Source of the DNA: Erythrobasidium yunnanense
Lineage: Eukaryota; Basidiomycota; Cystobasidiomycetes; Erythrobasidiales; Erythrobasidiaceae
NCBI GenBank assembly: GCA_001600175.1
Contig: BCJC01000007.1
Coordinates: 1,140,115 to 1,204,114, forward strand
Reading direction: 5' to 3'
DNA length: 64,000 nucleotides
Positions 48,077 through 59,202 of the stretch are shown one piece after another. A model generated the notes under the pieces. The model was given only the letters and a program-made list of their open reading frames with translations, ran no database searches and was not told the DNA's origin. Every line of letters starts with the position of its first letter. Within the stretch, counting starts at the first letter, position 1. A program made the translations under genes and the position numbers.

Positions 48077-49431
48077 TTACTGCTTGTCAAAGATGTAGGG
48101 AAGGATGAAGGCTAGCTTCTTCCTCTCTTCTTCCGGCCATGCTTCACGCTTGGTCATCACCGAGTACTGCATTCCGCCTTCTTCCCCTTGACCGAGCTCG
48201 CCCGCTTTGACAGCTTGGTGCACGCTTGCGAGTATAGCGCCCGTCAGGCGCTTCGAATTCTCAACATTGCGTGTCAACGTTGCGATCACCTCGGCCACTG
48301 TGACCGGCTCTTCCGTCACTCGCCAGGCATCGTAGTCTCTGTATGAAGGCGTTAGGGCGATGCGTCTGCACCACCGTAAAGAGCAAGACGTACGTTGCAG
48401 TGCACACGAGGGCATAACTGATCTCGGCCTCTCTTGCGAGCTTGGACTCCGGAATAGCCGACATGTTCTGCGTAAAAGTTGAGTCAGAGAGGGTTGTCAG
48501 GGTGCTGGCCCATTCTCTTACAATGATGTCTCCTCCTAAGAGCCGGTACATATTGCTCTCAGCCCGTGTAGAGAACGCTGGACTGCATAGAACGCTTTAA
48601 TGTCTTTGTTCCTCCGTCTCAGAATTTCCCGCCTACCCTTCCATAACTACCGCCGTCTTGTTGGCATGCACTTTCGGCCGTGCACCCTCTCCAGGAAGGT
48701 CGGGCAGCACAGACTCAACCAAAGGCTTGATGAGGTCGATCAGCTTCTTGGAGAAAGGGTCGCCGAACATGGCATGTGCGACTATAGAATCCGGGAAGTA
48801 GGTAGAAGCACGAATGCCCTGTTGAAAAGAAGATGAGCTTTCTACGCAGTAATCGCCCTCCATAGTGTCATTACCTTGGTCCGGTCAATAAGCTGATCAG
48901 GCAGAACGAGGTCGCCAGGCGCGATCTCCTCTTTCAGAGAACCGACAGCTGAGAACGCTACGATAGCTTTGACGCCAATGCTCTTAAATGCTGCAATGTT
49001 GGCTCTGGAAGGGACAGTCGAAGGCGTGATCTGGTGATTGACACCATGTCTTGCGATGAAAGCAATCTCTTCGCCGCTAGGAAGTGAGAAGATAGCCAAG
49101 GGAGATGATGGTTTGCCCCATGGCTGCTCGTTCAGTCCCAGCCAGCCAGAAGGTCAGCTTGCACAATCAAAGAAGCCTTTGTCGAGCCAAACTGACAGTA
49201 TCGACCTCAATCTCGCGGACCAGGGTGAGGTTGTCGAGCTTATAGAGTCCTGTTGATGATGATGATCAGAATGTGCGAAAGCTTTGCGAAGTGTTGGCCT
49301 TCTTTGACCGACCTGAACCCCCGATCACGCCTGATTGTCAGAATGCAGAGATTGCATAGTCAGTTGTGCACTAGCCTTGTATATACTGGAGGTAGATGTG
49401 CGAACCAACGAGGATGTTCGAAGTCGACATG
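48077..49431 (-). CDS. MEU1: S-methyl-5'-thioadenosine phosphorylase
   Basis: Phosphorolysis of methylthioadenosine to adenine and methylthioribose-1-phosphate, the entry to the methionine salvage pathway and coupled to polyamine synthesis. From ATG 49431 the exons read [22 protein letters not shown]..., where the phosphate-binding IGGSG is coded by an exon of only 18 nt. Next are [95 protein letters not shown] and CTATDYDAWR, which are family signatures covering the active-site His, Glu and Asp. An in-frame piece between GGDII and NMSAIPE is an intron, not an insertion. The 3' end is 12 bases from the convergent SHE4 stop, so the two transcripts almost certainly overlap. Confidence 0.93.
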
Positions 49432-49647
49432 TTGCGAGATTCGATGAAGTCGTGTAGAAGTCAGGCTCGAAATCTATGTTGCATGAGAAGCTTTACAATG
49501 AGGTCACATACAACGACTAATCTCCGGTTGCTAGTATTGAAAACTGGTAGACTGCGCCCCGGTCACAACAACAGACTATACCGACTGAAGGTAATGAAAG
49601 ATAAGGGTATCAAAATGGACTACAATATGAGCTGCTACATATCTCTA

Positions 49648-52626
49648 TTACAGAGCATCGTCGGACGAAGCATTGTCTTGCTCTTCGAGCGTGGAAAGCT
49701 CCGTTTCCAACCGATCGCGCCAATTAAGCCAGTAGTCTTGAGCGACTGGCGACTTGGAGTCCCCTACCAGCTGATGCGAGCGCTCCTCTTCGTACTCATC
49801 AGCTGAGTAGTAGGCCTTGGCTTGACGAAGCATATCTAGGAAGTCCTCCGGGACAGCAGGCGTAGAGAATGTGAGGATCGAATCTGACTGGACGCTTGCA
49901 GTGCGAGGCTCATCACTGCCGTGAGACGGACACGAACTCCTGTTTTGTGTCGCGTACAGAGGGCCGAAGGATACAGTCGCAGGCTCGACATTGTGATCCA
50001 TGACAGGCGGAACGAATGGAAGCTGAAACATAGCTATTAGCCTAAAGCTCGATAAAGAACGAATACATCCTTACTATGACCCTTGAATCGAGAAGCTCAT
50101 CGAAACACGGCGGCCGTTCCGGTGGTTCGTATACGTTCGCGTCCCACTTGTACCCAGCCAGCGCTTCATGCGTAGGATTGTCCGCGAAAGACGTTGGGTC
50201 TGAAGTTCGCGAAGACTCATTCGAGTGTAAAGATATACTCGAGGAATCGTCACGATCTCCAGAGATAGACGAGCCTGTTGATGTTGAAGCTCGTCGCTCG
50301 GCTTCGCGAGCCGCATTGTCTAGACCCTGCAGCAAACGCCGGCGCTCCCAGTCTTTCTGTAGCTGAGCTAGATACTGAGCGCATTCTTCGGACATTTTGG
50401 TCTCGTCGACTTCGTAGCGGTAGTCTCTCGCTGCCCTCCGCATCTGCAAGGGGTTCAACGTTTGCAGATTCTGCATTGTAGCTAGAAGTCCATCGATGGA
50501 CGATTCTGACGAGAGGCACTGAAGCCATTGAAGAAGCTCGTTGACGGGCCGAAAGTGGGCATTGACCATTGTTGCCGGTAAGCGGTTTGTGCGTGCCCAG
50601 TCTTCCAGAGACGAGACATTTAGCCGCATCTGAAGAGCGCGAGATCGACAAAGATGTCGTTTCTGCGCAGAGCATGCTACAATATCAGCAAGCGGTCATG
50701 CCATACCACAGCGTGCTTACCTTTGTGAGAATGCGATTGAATAGCTCGCTTGCCAGCCAATAGAGGAGTTGTGAAAAGATCTGTAAGACTACGGCAGGAT
50801 GTCCTGCGTAGTCATAATGCTGAAGGATAAAAAGCGTGCTGGACAGGATAGCGGTAACGCTTCGTGGAGATAGCTCAGGCTCAGACACAGAGGTTGAAGT
50901 TGACGGCGCCATGCCAAAAGTCGACCGTAAAGTAGGCATCGAAGGTGTCCGCATCCGACCTGGTGTACTAGGCCTGCTTGCTGGTGAAGACGTATTCGAG
51001 GAGCTGAAGGTCCGGTCAGGTGTTCCGAAGAGACCAAGGACTGATGGTCGCAGGGCAGGGGATACACCGAGCGATGCATCCTTCTTGCCTCGCGAAGTCA
51101 AGGCTTTGAGCAACCTCCACTCATCTTCGAAGCGGATGTCTTCGTAGCCAGGAAGAGGTTCGTGATCCAAGAGAGCACTGTCCAAGATCTTGTCAAGACG
51201 CCTTTCGGTGCTACGAACACAGAATGCGGAGATCGCACCTGCTAAAACTGTTAGCTCACTATGCCAGTTCTGAAGTTGAAAATAACGGCTCACGTATAAG
51301 GTCGTGGAGGTTCTCTTGATATTCCAGAGTAGTACCCACTGTGTGACTATCTCGTCTGAGGTAGTATACCAGTAGCATGGCATTGGAAAGCCAGAATGCG
51401 GAATGTGCCAAGTCATCTGCGTGTGACTTGGGCGAAAACTTAGCATGTATCCGGAAGACTGTTATTATTCAACTCAGCTCACGTGGATGCTGGCCTCTAT
51501 CCTGTCAATAGCTCCTATCAATAGCTCGCCCAGTAGATCCTCCCCTCCAAGACGTGAAGCGAATCTGGCCGCCAGGAAGACGATATTGGCTGGGGAAAAG
51601 CGCTCATTTGGTGAGCGAGATGGCCTAACTTCGATGGCTGTGTCGAGCAGGGCAGGCAGGTCCTGCAACGAGAAGCCAATCATCTGCTCCGGCAGACAAT
51701 CGTCCCACTCGAAAGGGACTGCATCTTCTGCTGCATCATCGAGCGAATCTTCGTCCTCCTCTTCTGGTACATCCAGGTGCGGTCGCGAAGGTATCGCAGG
51801 ATCTATATCGAGGAGGCTGAAGTCGAGGTCGAGGTTGCGCGCACTTTCCATCGCAAGTTCGAGGCGCATTCTTTCCTCCTTGTGTATATCCTGCTGGGTA
51901 GAACTCATGGCTACAGGCAGACTCGTATGCTTTGACCTCCGTGCATTGCAACCCGGTGCCGTATGTTCTGGTAAGGAAGCTGGCCTTGTCATGCTATGAC
52001 TGCTGTTTCCCGAGATAGATGATACAGACGATTGCGCTTCGTCTGCCAATTCTCTTGCAACATCCCGGAAGACTTCGCCCTGCGAGCCTTTGCGTATGAG
52101 GTCGACTGCGGCCAGCCCAGTATGCGATCTCAAGACCGTCGAAGCTCTTCTGTTGATGAGAAAGGAGGAGAGTGGGAGGTCTGACGATGAATTGGGTCAG
52201 ATATGCCCGTTTGCAAGCGTTCGGACTACAAAACGCACTGCCGTTCTGAATAGACCAATGCAAACTGCTCCAGCCTTTCGCATCCGTAGCGTTGATGTCT
52301 GCACCATGCTCAGACAATACTCGTATCACGTCGCCATGCCCGAAAACAGCTGCCAGAACGATGGCAGGACTGCCTTCAGGATCACGAGCCTCGAGGTCGA
52401 GGAAGCGTCTGGCCGGATTTGCCGGCGCCAGAAGCCATTCAAGAAGCTCAGAATTCCCAGAAGATGCTGCTTTAAAGTATGCTTGCGCCACTGCCGTCCT
52501 CTTGCGGTCGTCGTTGACCGATGTTGACTTCAAGAGGTCCGCGAGGCGCGTTATTGACGGATTCAGCGCTTCAAGCAGGTCATCGACAGATGCCAGCCCA
52601 TCTTCTGTATCACCGCTATCGACCAT
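49648..52626 (-). CDS. Ankyrin-repeat and DIL (dilute) domain protein
   Basis: Large multi-exon gene, ATG 52626 to TAA 49648-49650. The N-terminal part has ankyrin repeats (YFKAASSGNSELLEWLL; GSPAIVLAAVFGHGDVIRVLSEHGADINATDAKGWSSLHW; HTGLAAVDLIRKGSQG). An acidic linker precedes a long helical region that matches the DIL domain of class V myosin tails: AIEVRPSRSPNERFSPANIVFLAARFA, DLAHSAFWLSNAMLLVYYLRRD, FILQHYDYAGHPAVVLQIFSQLLYWLASELFNRIL, ALQMRLNVSSLEDWARTN, and a C-terminal VYEPPERPPCFDELLDSRVI/LPFVPP block. Ankyrin-DIL proteins occur across fungi without a motor domain and are probably cargo or polarity adaptors. One intron after NG is resolved by frame as NG|TSTVLRSHTG. Serine-rich insertions (GRMRTPSMPTL...) separate the helices. 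Confidence 0.84.
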
Positions 52627-52912
52627 CGCGGCCGTACCAGAACGTGTCGCATTCGGTTAATCGAACAACAAAGCGTCACGGTGTTGCGGTCGCACCGTGC
52701 ATTCTGGGTCCGACGCAAGAATGACCAGGTCACCGCATCTATACGTTCCAAGCGAATGTGCAAGTCTCTTAGCGAGCTGCTTCCATCCTCGCAACTGCCT
52801 GTCCTGACTCTTACACCTCCAGTAGCGACCTGAGCAGACAATTCCATTTCGCCCCTCTGGACTGAATATGCAATACAGCGGGAGACTATTGACGAACCGC
52901 ACGCCCATCCGT

Positions 52913-55227
52913 TCACTCACAAAACCGCCCGACTTGTTTGATCCAGACCGAACAATCAATGCTCGCACAGCCTATCACTCGGTCAGCTCTCGATGAATCT
53001 GAGTTTCGATGTAGGAGAACTCACGAGAAGCCATACTCGAAGATCGCTTCGTCTTGAGCTTGCTTGACAGCTGAGCGTTCAGCCATAAGAGAGGCTCACA
53101 CAGTTTCCGCTGCGCTTCGACTGAGAATGGTCTCATCCTCCTGTAGTATGTCGACAATCCTATCCTTGATCTCTTGAGGCAGATTCAGGAGGGGTGAAGG
53201 CGTCTTGCTGGGGCGCGCAAGGAAGTGCTGCAGCCAATCAAGCCGTTGGGGCGGGATGTCGCTAGTCGATGGAATGCGGTAAGTAGGGCCACATAAGAAG
53301 AAGGCTACTATGGTGCGTCTGCCTGGTTTCGTAGGGTCTTCCAACTGGAAAGGCTCGACCCGGTGCTGATATACTGAGTTCGTGACTTGTGTCAGATCCG
53401 TTCGTGGCGTCGGATGATGCGCTTACGGTTGGGAAAAACGATTGCCCTCTTCTCACGTGCCTCGAAACTGCCCAGCTGAGCATTGAGCGGCGAATCTCTC
53501 TTGAGTCCGTAGCTTCGCCAGAGCAATTTACAGGGATCTTCCTTTGGTTTGGAAAGGATCGATCAGCGAGATGATCGTCCGGTGAGTGTGCTGCTGACCT
53601 GCTCGTAATCTTGAGGGCCCTCACTGTCGAGTGCGACTCTGAAACTGAGTTTTGATGTCGTAATATTCTCGCTCGTCAAGTAGTAGAGGCCTGGGTTGTA
53701 TTAGGCATGCTATTGAGGACAGTCTAGGAATATCCTTACCAGTAGCGACTATGCTCTCATTGAGCATTCCCTCGACATGCCAACCACCGCCCGGATAGGT
53801 GGGCTTTTCGGGTGTCAGCAATCTATAGACATCAATAGACATCCAATCAAGAGTAAGCGTTGAACATCGGACAGCATCACAGCCCCGCACATTTCTGCTA
53901 TTTTGACGATGACCTGGATTTTGGCACCCTTGAGCGATGCGCCGGAACCCAGTCTTCGCTCCGGAGGAGAGTACTCAGCTGGGAGCGGATCGATATAGGG
54001 CTGAGTACGCATCCACGTCTTCCAGACGCTGGCTTTCGATTCTGACTGCTCATCTCCGGACCCTGAGTTTGAAACCGGTATTGCTTCGCTATCGCTGTCA
54101 CTGTGACTGTCGTCCTCACAATCGTCGTCCCAGGGTTCACAAACTTCGCCGGTCTGCGGATTGACGGGTCTTGCGCTTTCATCTAGTTTTGACTGTCCCG
54201 GCAGAATTTGAGCTGTGAAATCGGTCTTCAAGTCGCCCAGAGTCTTCTCGAAAAGGGGCAGGAAGCGCGACAGAGTGTCACATAGAGCATTGTGAAGCCC
54301 GCCTTGTGTTTCAGGATGGACGTTGTTTATGTATCCAAGCGCTCCAGCCTTGGAAGCATTTGCGGAAACTAGAAAGTCTGTAGGCAGCCAGGCGGTTCTT
54401 TCGGAGTGACCGTCAACGGCAGCCGTTTCGTTGTCGAACGAACGCTCGCCCAACGTTGAGAAGCCATCATTGGCTCGCAAACGTGGTGCTTGCACCAGAC
54501 CCCGTTGGGATCGAGTCTTGCCATATCGCAGACAGCTGTTGAATGATCAATCAGCCTAATGCAACTGTAAGCGAACAAGAATGCCTGCTTACTACATCGA
54601 TGGATGCACAAGGTCGAAAACTTGCCCATTTGACCCAGGGTGCCAATCTTTCTCTTCGTTGGGCACATTGCTCAGCTTGTTCACTTCCTTGAGGAGCTTT
54701 CTATGCACGTCTTCGGGCAGCAAACCTTCTGCTTCCCACGAGCAGCGAACCACAGAGGGCTGTTTAACACAATCAGAGCGCCCTCAAGAACAGTTGGAAT
54801 AGGTGCGATCTGTCAGCGTACCTGAGCACTTGTCGCCTCGTCTCGAGCTTGGTCGTACTCGTCCAGTTCGTCCAGCACATATTGCACGTGTTCGCGCTGG
54901 AGAGGCGCTTTGCGTAAGGGTGCGGCGCTGAGAGCTTCCTTGATCCATTTCTCGCGAATGATTGGATCCTTGTACTTCTTCCACCACTCCGGCTTGGATC
55001 TGGTGACCGGGTGCGGGTATCAGAGCGGGAAGAGACCAGATACCCAATGCCAACCGGTCGTACCTGATGGCATACGACAAGTCTCGCATAGCGAGTTCAC
55101 AGTCATGGATTGGAGACTGGACATGATTCAAGAACAGCGCCGAAGGATATGGCGTTTCTTTAGACTGTTCATAGAATGGCTGCTTTGGCATATTCGGGGG
55201 CCAGAATAGAGAGATAACAGTGTCCAT
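52913..55227 (-). CDS. DUF4246 protein, tandem copy B
   Basis: Fungal protein family of unknown function. From ATG 55227: FYEQSKETPYPSALFLNHVQ, PEWWKKYKDP, VQYVLDELDEYDQARDE, PSVVRCSWEAEGLL, SMYCLRYGKT, TAWLPTDFLVSAN, ALGYINNVHPETQGGLHNALC, WKTWMRTQPYIDPLP, KIQVIVKIAE, then GGGWHVEGMLNESIVATG, LYYLTSENITTSKLSFRVAL, RAIVFPNRYQHRVEPFQL, PGRRTIVAFFLCGP and SDIPPQRLDW. HxE (His 53777-53779, Glu 53771-53773) and a distal His (53363-53365) with neighbouring Arg form an oxygenase-like metal triad, an inference. Intron positions and phases equal those of copy A, so the pair is a tandem duplication. Relative to copy A about 45 N-terminal residues are missing and the last exon differs (ID...RFCE). Stop at 52913-52915, 286 bases from the DIL gene. 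Confidence 0.82.
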
Positions 55228-55497
55228 GATGTTGGCGAGAAGTAGAGAGCAGTAAGAATGTCATTCAGGTGTGTAGCACAGAGCTTGGAGGTCCGAGCGA
55301 GCGTGCCTGCCAGGAGGGCTTGCGATTTCAACTGAAATCCTTTCGCAACACCATCGGAGTATCAAGTTAGCAAATGCATGCTCTTGTAGTCTTGTACGGA
55401 TGCGCAGAGGCAAAGAAGCACGTCTTACAACATATGCTATCCCGAACGATTTCGCATAAAGACAACGAGAGAATAGTGCAATATCGACGGGAAGCGA

Positions 55498-57960
55498 TCA
55501 TAATACAACATCATGATCACATAAACCTGCTCTGATGTTGCTTCCTGTGAGCGCCGTTATGGCAGACTTGCCGAGTCCCGATAAGTCAATGCTCGCATAG
55601 TCTAAGACATCGTCAGCATGCGCGCAACGTGCACAAACAGGTCTCACTCACGAAAAGCCTTCCTCAAATATCGCCTCATCTTGCGCTTCACTGACGGCTG
55701 ACCGCTCCTCCATGAGAGACGCTCTGACCTCTTCGGCGCTCTCGCGACCGAGAACAACTCTGTCCTGTTCCAAGAAGTCCACAATCCTGTCTTTGATTTC
55801 TTGAGGAAGGTTTAAACGCGACGAGGGATCCTTGCTGTGTCCGGCCATGAGAATTCTCAGCCAGTCCAGCCTCTGAGGTGGGACATCGCTTGTAGACGGG
55901 ATGCGATATGTAGGATCGCACAGAAAGAAAGCTACTATGGTGCGCCTGCCAGGCTTCGTCCGATCGGCCAACTCGAAAGGCTCGACTCTGTGTTGATAGA
56001 CTGAGCACTACATCAGGCGATGCTTCGGTAGGATGCAGTGGGCAGCTTACGGTTTGGAAATACAATGCTTCTTCTCTCTTTGGCCACAAAGCTGCCTAGA
56101 CGAGTATTGAGGGGCGAATTTCTCTTGAGTCGATAACTGCGCCACAATAGCTGCAGGGAATCTTCCTGAAATTTAGGCAGACTTAGTCAAGAGGACATTG
56201 CAGAGCCATGTTATACCAACCTGCTGATAGGCCAGACCGTCCCTCTCCAAGGCAACTCTGAAGCTGAGTCTTGAAGTCGTTATATTCTCGCTGACCAGGT
56301 AGTAGAGGCCTGTACTAGAGTTAATACGCTGCCCAGAAACATCTAAACCATGAGGTCACCTGTAGCGACTATGCTCTCGTTCAGCATGCCTTCAACGTGC
56401 CAACCGCCTCCCCGATATTTCGGCCTCTCTGGCGTCAATTGTCTAGAACAATGTTAGCTATGAAAGGACCAGAGAAAACGATGAACTCACATCTCAGCGA
56501 TCTTGACGATGACTTGAATCTTCCTGCCGCCAAATTGAGCACCCGTACCCAAGATTCGTGCCGGCAGAACGTATCTTTGGGGAAGAGGATCAATATATGG
56601 CTTGGAGCGCATCCAAGTCTTCCACAATCTCCACTCGCTCCGCTTGGCTTCGTAATCGGCTTCAGACATGTCTGCTTCCTTGGGACCGATAAAGTACGCT
56701 TCGTCTGGAGAGTCTTCGTCACTGTACTTATCGCCTGGACAATGGTCCCAGGGAACGTATGGTTTTCCTGTCGCTTCGTTGACGGGTGTGTTTCTATCAT
56801 CGATCATGGTCATTTTCTTGAGGACTAGGCGGGTGAAGTCGGTTTGTAAGTCGCCAAGAGCTCTCTCAAACAATGGGAGAAAGCTCGAAAGGGCGGAACA
56901 GAGTGCATTATGCAGCGCCCCTTGTAGTTCAGGATGGACATTGTTGATATACCCCAGCGCCTCTGCTTTGGTACCGTCTGTAGAGATCAGGAAGTCCGTA
57001 GGCAGCCAAGCAGTCTCGAGAGAACGGCCTTCATACGTCTCGTACGAACGTTCCTCTGTATCTGACCGTGCGCTGTACAGCCAGAAACCGTCTACCGCCC
57101 GCCTGGGAGGAGGCCGGATTTGACCGTGAACAGATTCGGTCTCGCCATAGCGTAGGCAGCTAGCGTATAGTCAGCTTAGGTACCAAAGTGATTGTGCTGG
57201 CAAAATCACCTACTACATAGAGGAGTGCACCAGATCAAGAACCTGCCGATGCGATCCTGGATGCCAATCCTTTTCTTCCTCCGAGATGTCCTTCATCTTG
57301 TTCACTTCGATGAGGAGCTTGTTATGCACGCCTTCATGAAGGAGACTGTCAGCTTCCCACGAGCCGCAAACGACCGAAGGCTGGAAAGCAATTGAAGATT
57401 AGCAATACCCATGCAATGTACTAGGCGCAGCATACCTGCGCTCCTGTTGCCTCATCTCTAGCCAGATCATACTCTTCCAATTCGTCCAGCACGTACTCGA
57501 CATGCTCTGGCTGTAGCGGTAGGCTGCGCGGAGAAGGGCCATCGAGAGCCTCCTTGATCCACTTCGCGCGTATGTCTGGATTTTTGTACTTCTTCCACCA
57601 TTCTGGTTTGCATCTACAGAAATAGTCAGAGGCGCTGCGTCTTGCTTGGGCGAGACAATCGACGCACCTGATAGCATACGATAAATCTCGCATTGCCAGT
57701 TCGCATTCATGAATAGGGAGCTGAATGTGGTTCAGAAACAGTGTAGAAGGATATGGCGTCTCCGCAGATTGGCGGTAGAAGGGTTGGTTTGGCAAAGCGC
57801 CTGTTGCCTCCAGAGCAGCCCAGTGTGCTATCCTCCTCTCCCTATCTTGACGACTACTCACAGCTCGTCGTCGTCCCCACTCCTGCATTACTACGTCAGG
57901 TTCATACTCGTCGTCAAACGTGCGCATTGGCTGCAGGCCTTCTTGAGGCTTCTCCGTCAT
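55498..57960 (-). CDS. DUF4246 protein, tandem copy A
   Basis: Paralogue of the neighbouring copy B, in the same order and strand. The N-terminus is longer (TEKPQEGLQPMRTFDDEYEP, then a WGRRRAVSSRQDRERRIAHW basic helix) before FYRQSAETPYPSTLFLNHIQ. The same series of blocks follows, including YCLRYGETES, TAWLPTDFLISTDGTKAEALG, WKTWMRSKPYIDPLP, KIQVIVKIAE, GGGWHVEGMLNESIVATG, RSIVFPNRYQHRVEPFEL and PTYRIPSTSDVPPQRLDWL. HxE at His 56397-56399 and Glu 56391-56393; distal His at 55990-55992. The last intron (after GFS) uses the same TGCGAG acceptor as copy B and leads to a 30-residue tail. Start ATG 57960 is 132 bases from the divergent hydrolase gene. Cytosolic or nuclear by default: no signal or membrane segment. 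Confidence 0.85.
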
Positions 57961-58092
57961 TTCAGCTTATGAAGGAGCTGGTACAGGAGCAGAAGAAAGA
58001 GAAAGAGCGTGTTCTCGCGTTCTTATAAGCTTGGCGAAATTCTGCGCATAATCGCTGGACCGGGCTGGCTGGACTGGACTCGCGCAACGGCC

Positions 58093-59088
58093 ATGTCAAA
58101 TCTGGACGAGCTGATCCTGCAGAAGCCAGAAGATCATGACCAGGAACCGATAACATTCAGTATCGAAGCAGACAGCGTCAAGAAGCCCGTCGTCGCATAT
58201 CTCTGGTTGCCGGAGAGGATCAAAGAGCAGTCCAAGCTCGACCTTATCATCGTAACTCATGGCGCAGGCGGAACAGCACTCAGTCCTGCCAATCTACATC
58301 TATGTCGAGGCCTGGCTTCTCCCGAGGTTCCCTCTCATCCCTCAGCTCCGGAACAGCTAGCAATCCTAGCGTACAACGGGGTGTCGAATCTTAAAGCCCG
58401 CGTCAAGGCACTACGAGCTGTCATAGACTGGGCAAGCAACAGCACGCGTGTGGCGCGAATCACTCTTGCTGGCCGCAGCATGGGCTGTAGGGCTTCAGCC
58501 ATCGCATATGTCGAAACGCTCGCAGTCAATCCGCAGGATCACAAGCTTTCAGACAGACTCATACTTGAGTCTTACCCGCTAGAGGGAAAAGGGGAAGAAG
58601 CGCGGAAGCAAGTGCTCGCAGACTTGCCAGCGAGGGTGGAGGTTCTGTTCGTAGTGGGCACAAGGGACGAAATGTGCAGTCTTCAGCTGCTGAGAGACAC
58701 CATAATCACGGACATGCAAGCCAGTAGCAGCTTACTGATCGTCAAGGATGCAGATCATGGCATGAATTTTACACGGCCTGGCCAATTGGAAAACGTCACG
58801 AAGAAGGAAGTGACAGAGCGCATAGGAGAGCGAGCAGGCCGAGAGGCGAAGAAGTGGCTGACGAAGCAGTGGCTATTGGACAGCTCAGAAGTCAATTGTC
58901 AAAGCAGCGAGCTGTCTTGGCCAGACGAAGCCGATGAGTCGCCAGATTGTGTCTGGTCAGGCTGGGAAGAAGATGACGAGCTGCAAAAGCGCCGACGCGA
59001 GGCACCCACGAAGCGTCTTAGAGAAGTGCCGCATGAAGAGAAGCCGGAGCAGGACACAAAAAGACCTAAAAGACGCAAGAAGGCGTAA
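58093..59088 (+). CDS. Alpha/beta hydrolase of the TEX30/KANSL3 type
   Basis: Single exon, 331 residues. Small alpha/beta-hydrolase core with DLIIVTHGAGGTA (oxyanion strand), YNGVSNLKARVKALRAV, nucleophile elbow TLAGRSMGCRAS (Ser in G-R-S-M-G), FVVGTRDEMC (acid Asp) and VKDADHGMNF (His). This set is shared by TEX30 and the hydrolase-like part of KANSL3, whose enzymatic status is unclear; here the Ser-Asp-His triad appears complete. The C-terminal 70 residues are acidic and then strongly basic (KRPKRRKKA), consistent with nuclear location. The upstream in-frame region has no ATG, so the start is 58093. It shares a 132-bp divergent promoter with DUF4246 copy A. Confidence 0.85.
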   Translation: MSNLDELILQKPEDHDQEPITFSIEADSVKKPVVAYLWLPERIKEQSKLDLIIVTHGAGGTALSPANLHLCRGLASPEVPSHPSAPEQLAILAYNGVSNLKARVKALRAVIDWASNSTRVARITLAGRSMGCRASAIAYVETLAVNPQDHKLSDRLILESYPLEGKGEEARKQVLADLPARVEVLFVVGTRDEMCSLQLLRDTIITDMQASSSLLIVKDADHGMNFTRPGQLENVTKKEVTERIGERAGREAKKWLTKQWLLDSSEVNCQSSELSWPDEADESPDCVWSGWEEDDELQKRRREAPTKRLREVPHEEKPEQDTKRPKRRKKA

Positions 59089-59202
59089 TATGCTCGTAGC
59101 AGGCCACTTCGTATCAAGACATCTTTGCTGTTGTTGTTACAACTATTACACTACCAGCGCTGTCTATACGAAAGGAGCGTCACACCGTCGTTAACTGTTG
59201 AT

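Noticed and set aside
48480-48540. Apparent insertion before the NMSAIPE block of MTA phosphorylase
   Set aside because: It has a GTAAGA donor and a TTTACGCAG acceptor and is an intron.
49396-49806. 136-codon plus-strand frame
   Set aside because: Runs across the MEU1 start region and antisense to the end of the DIL-ankyrin gene; no recognisable content.
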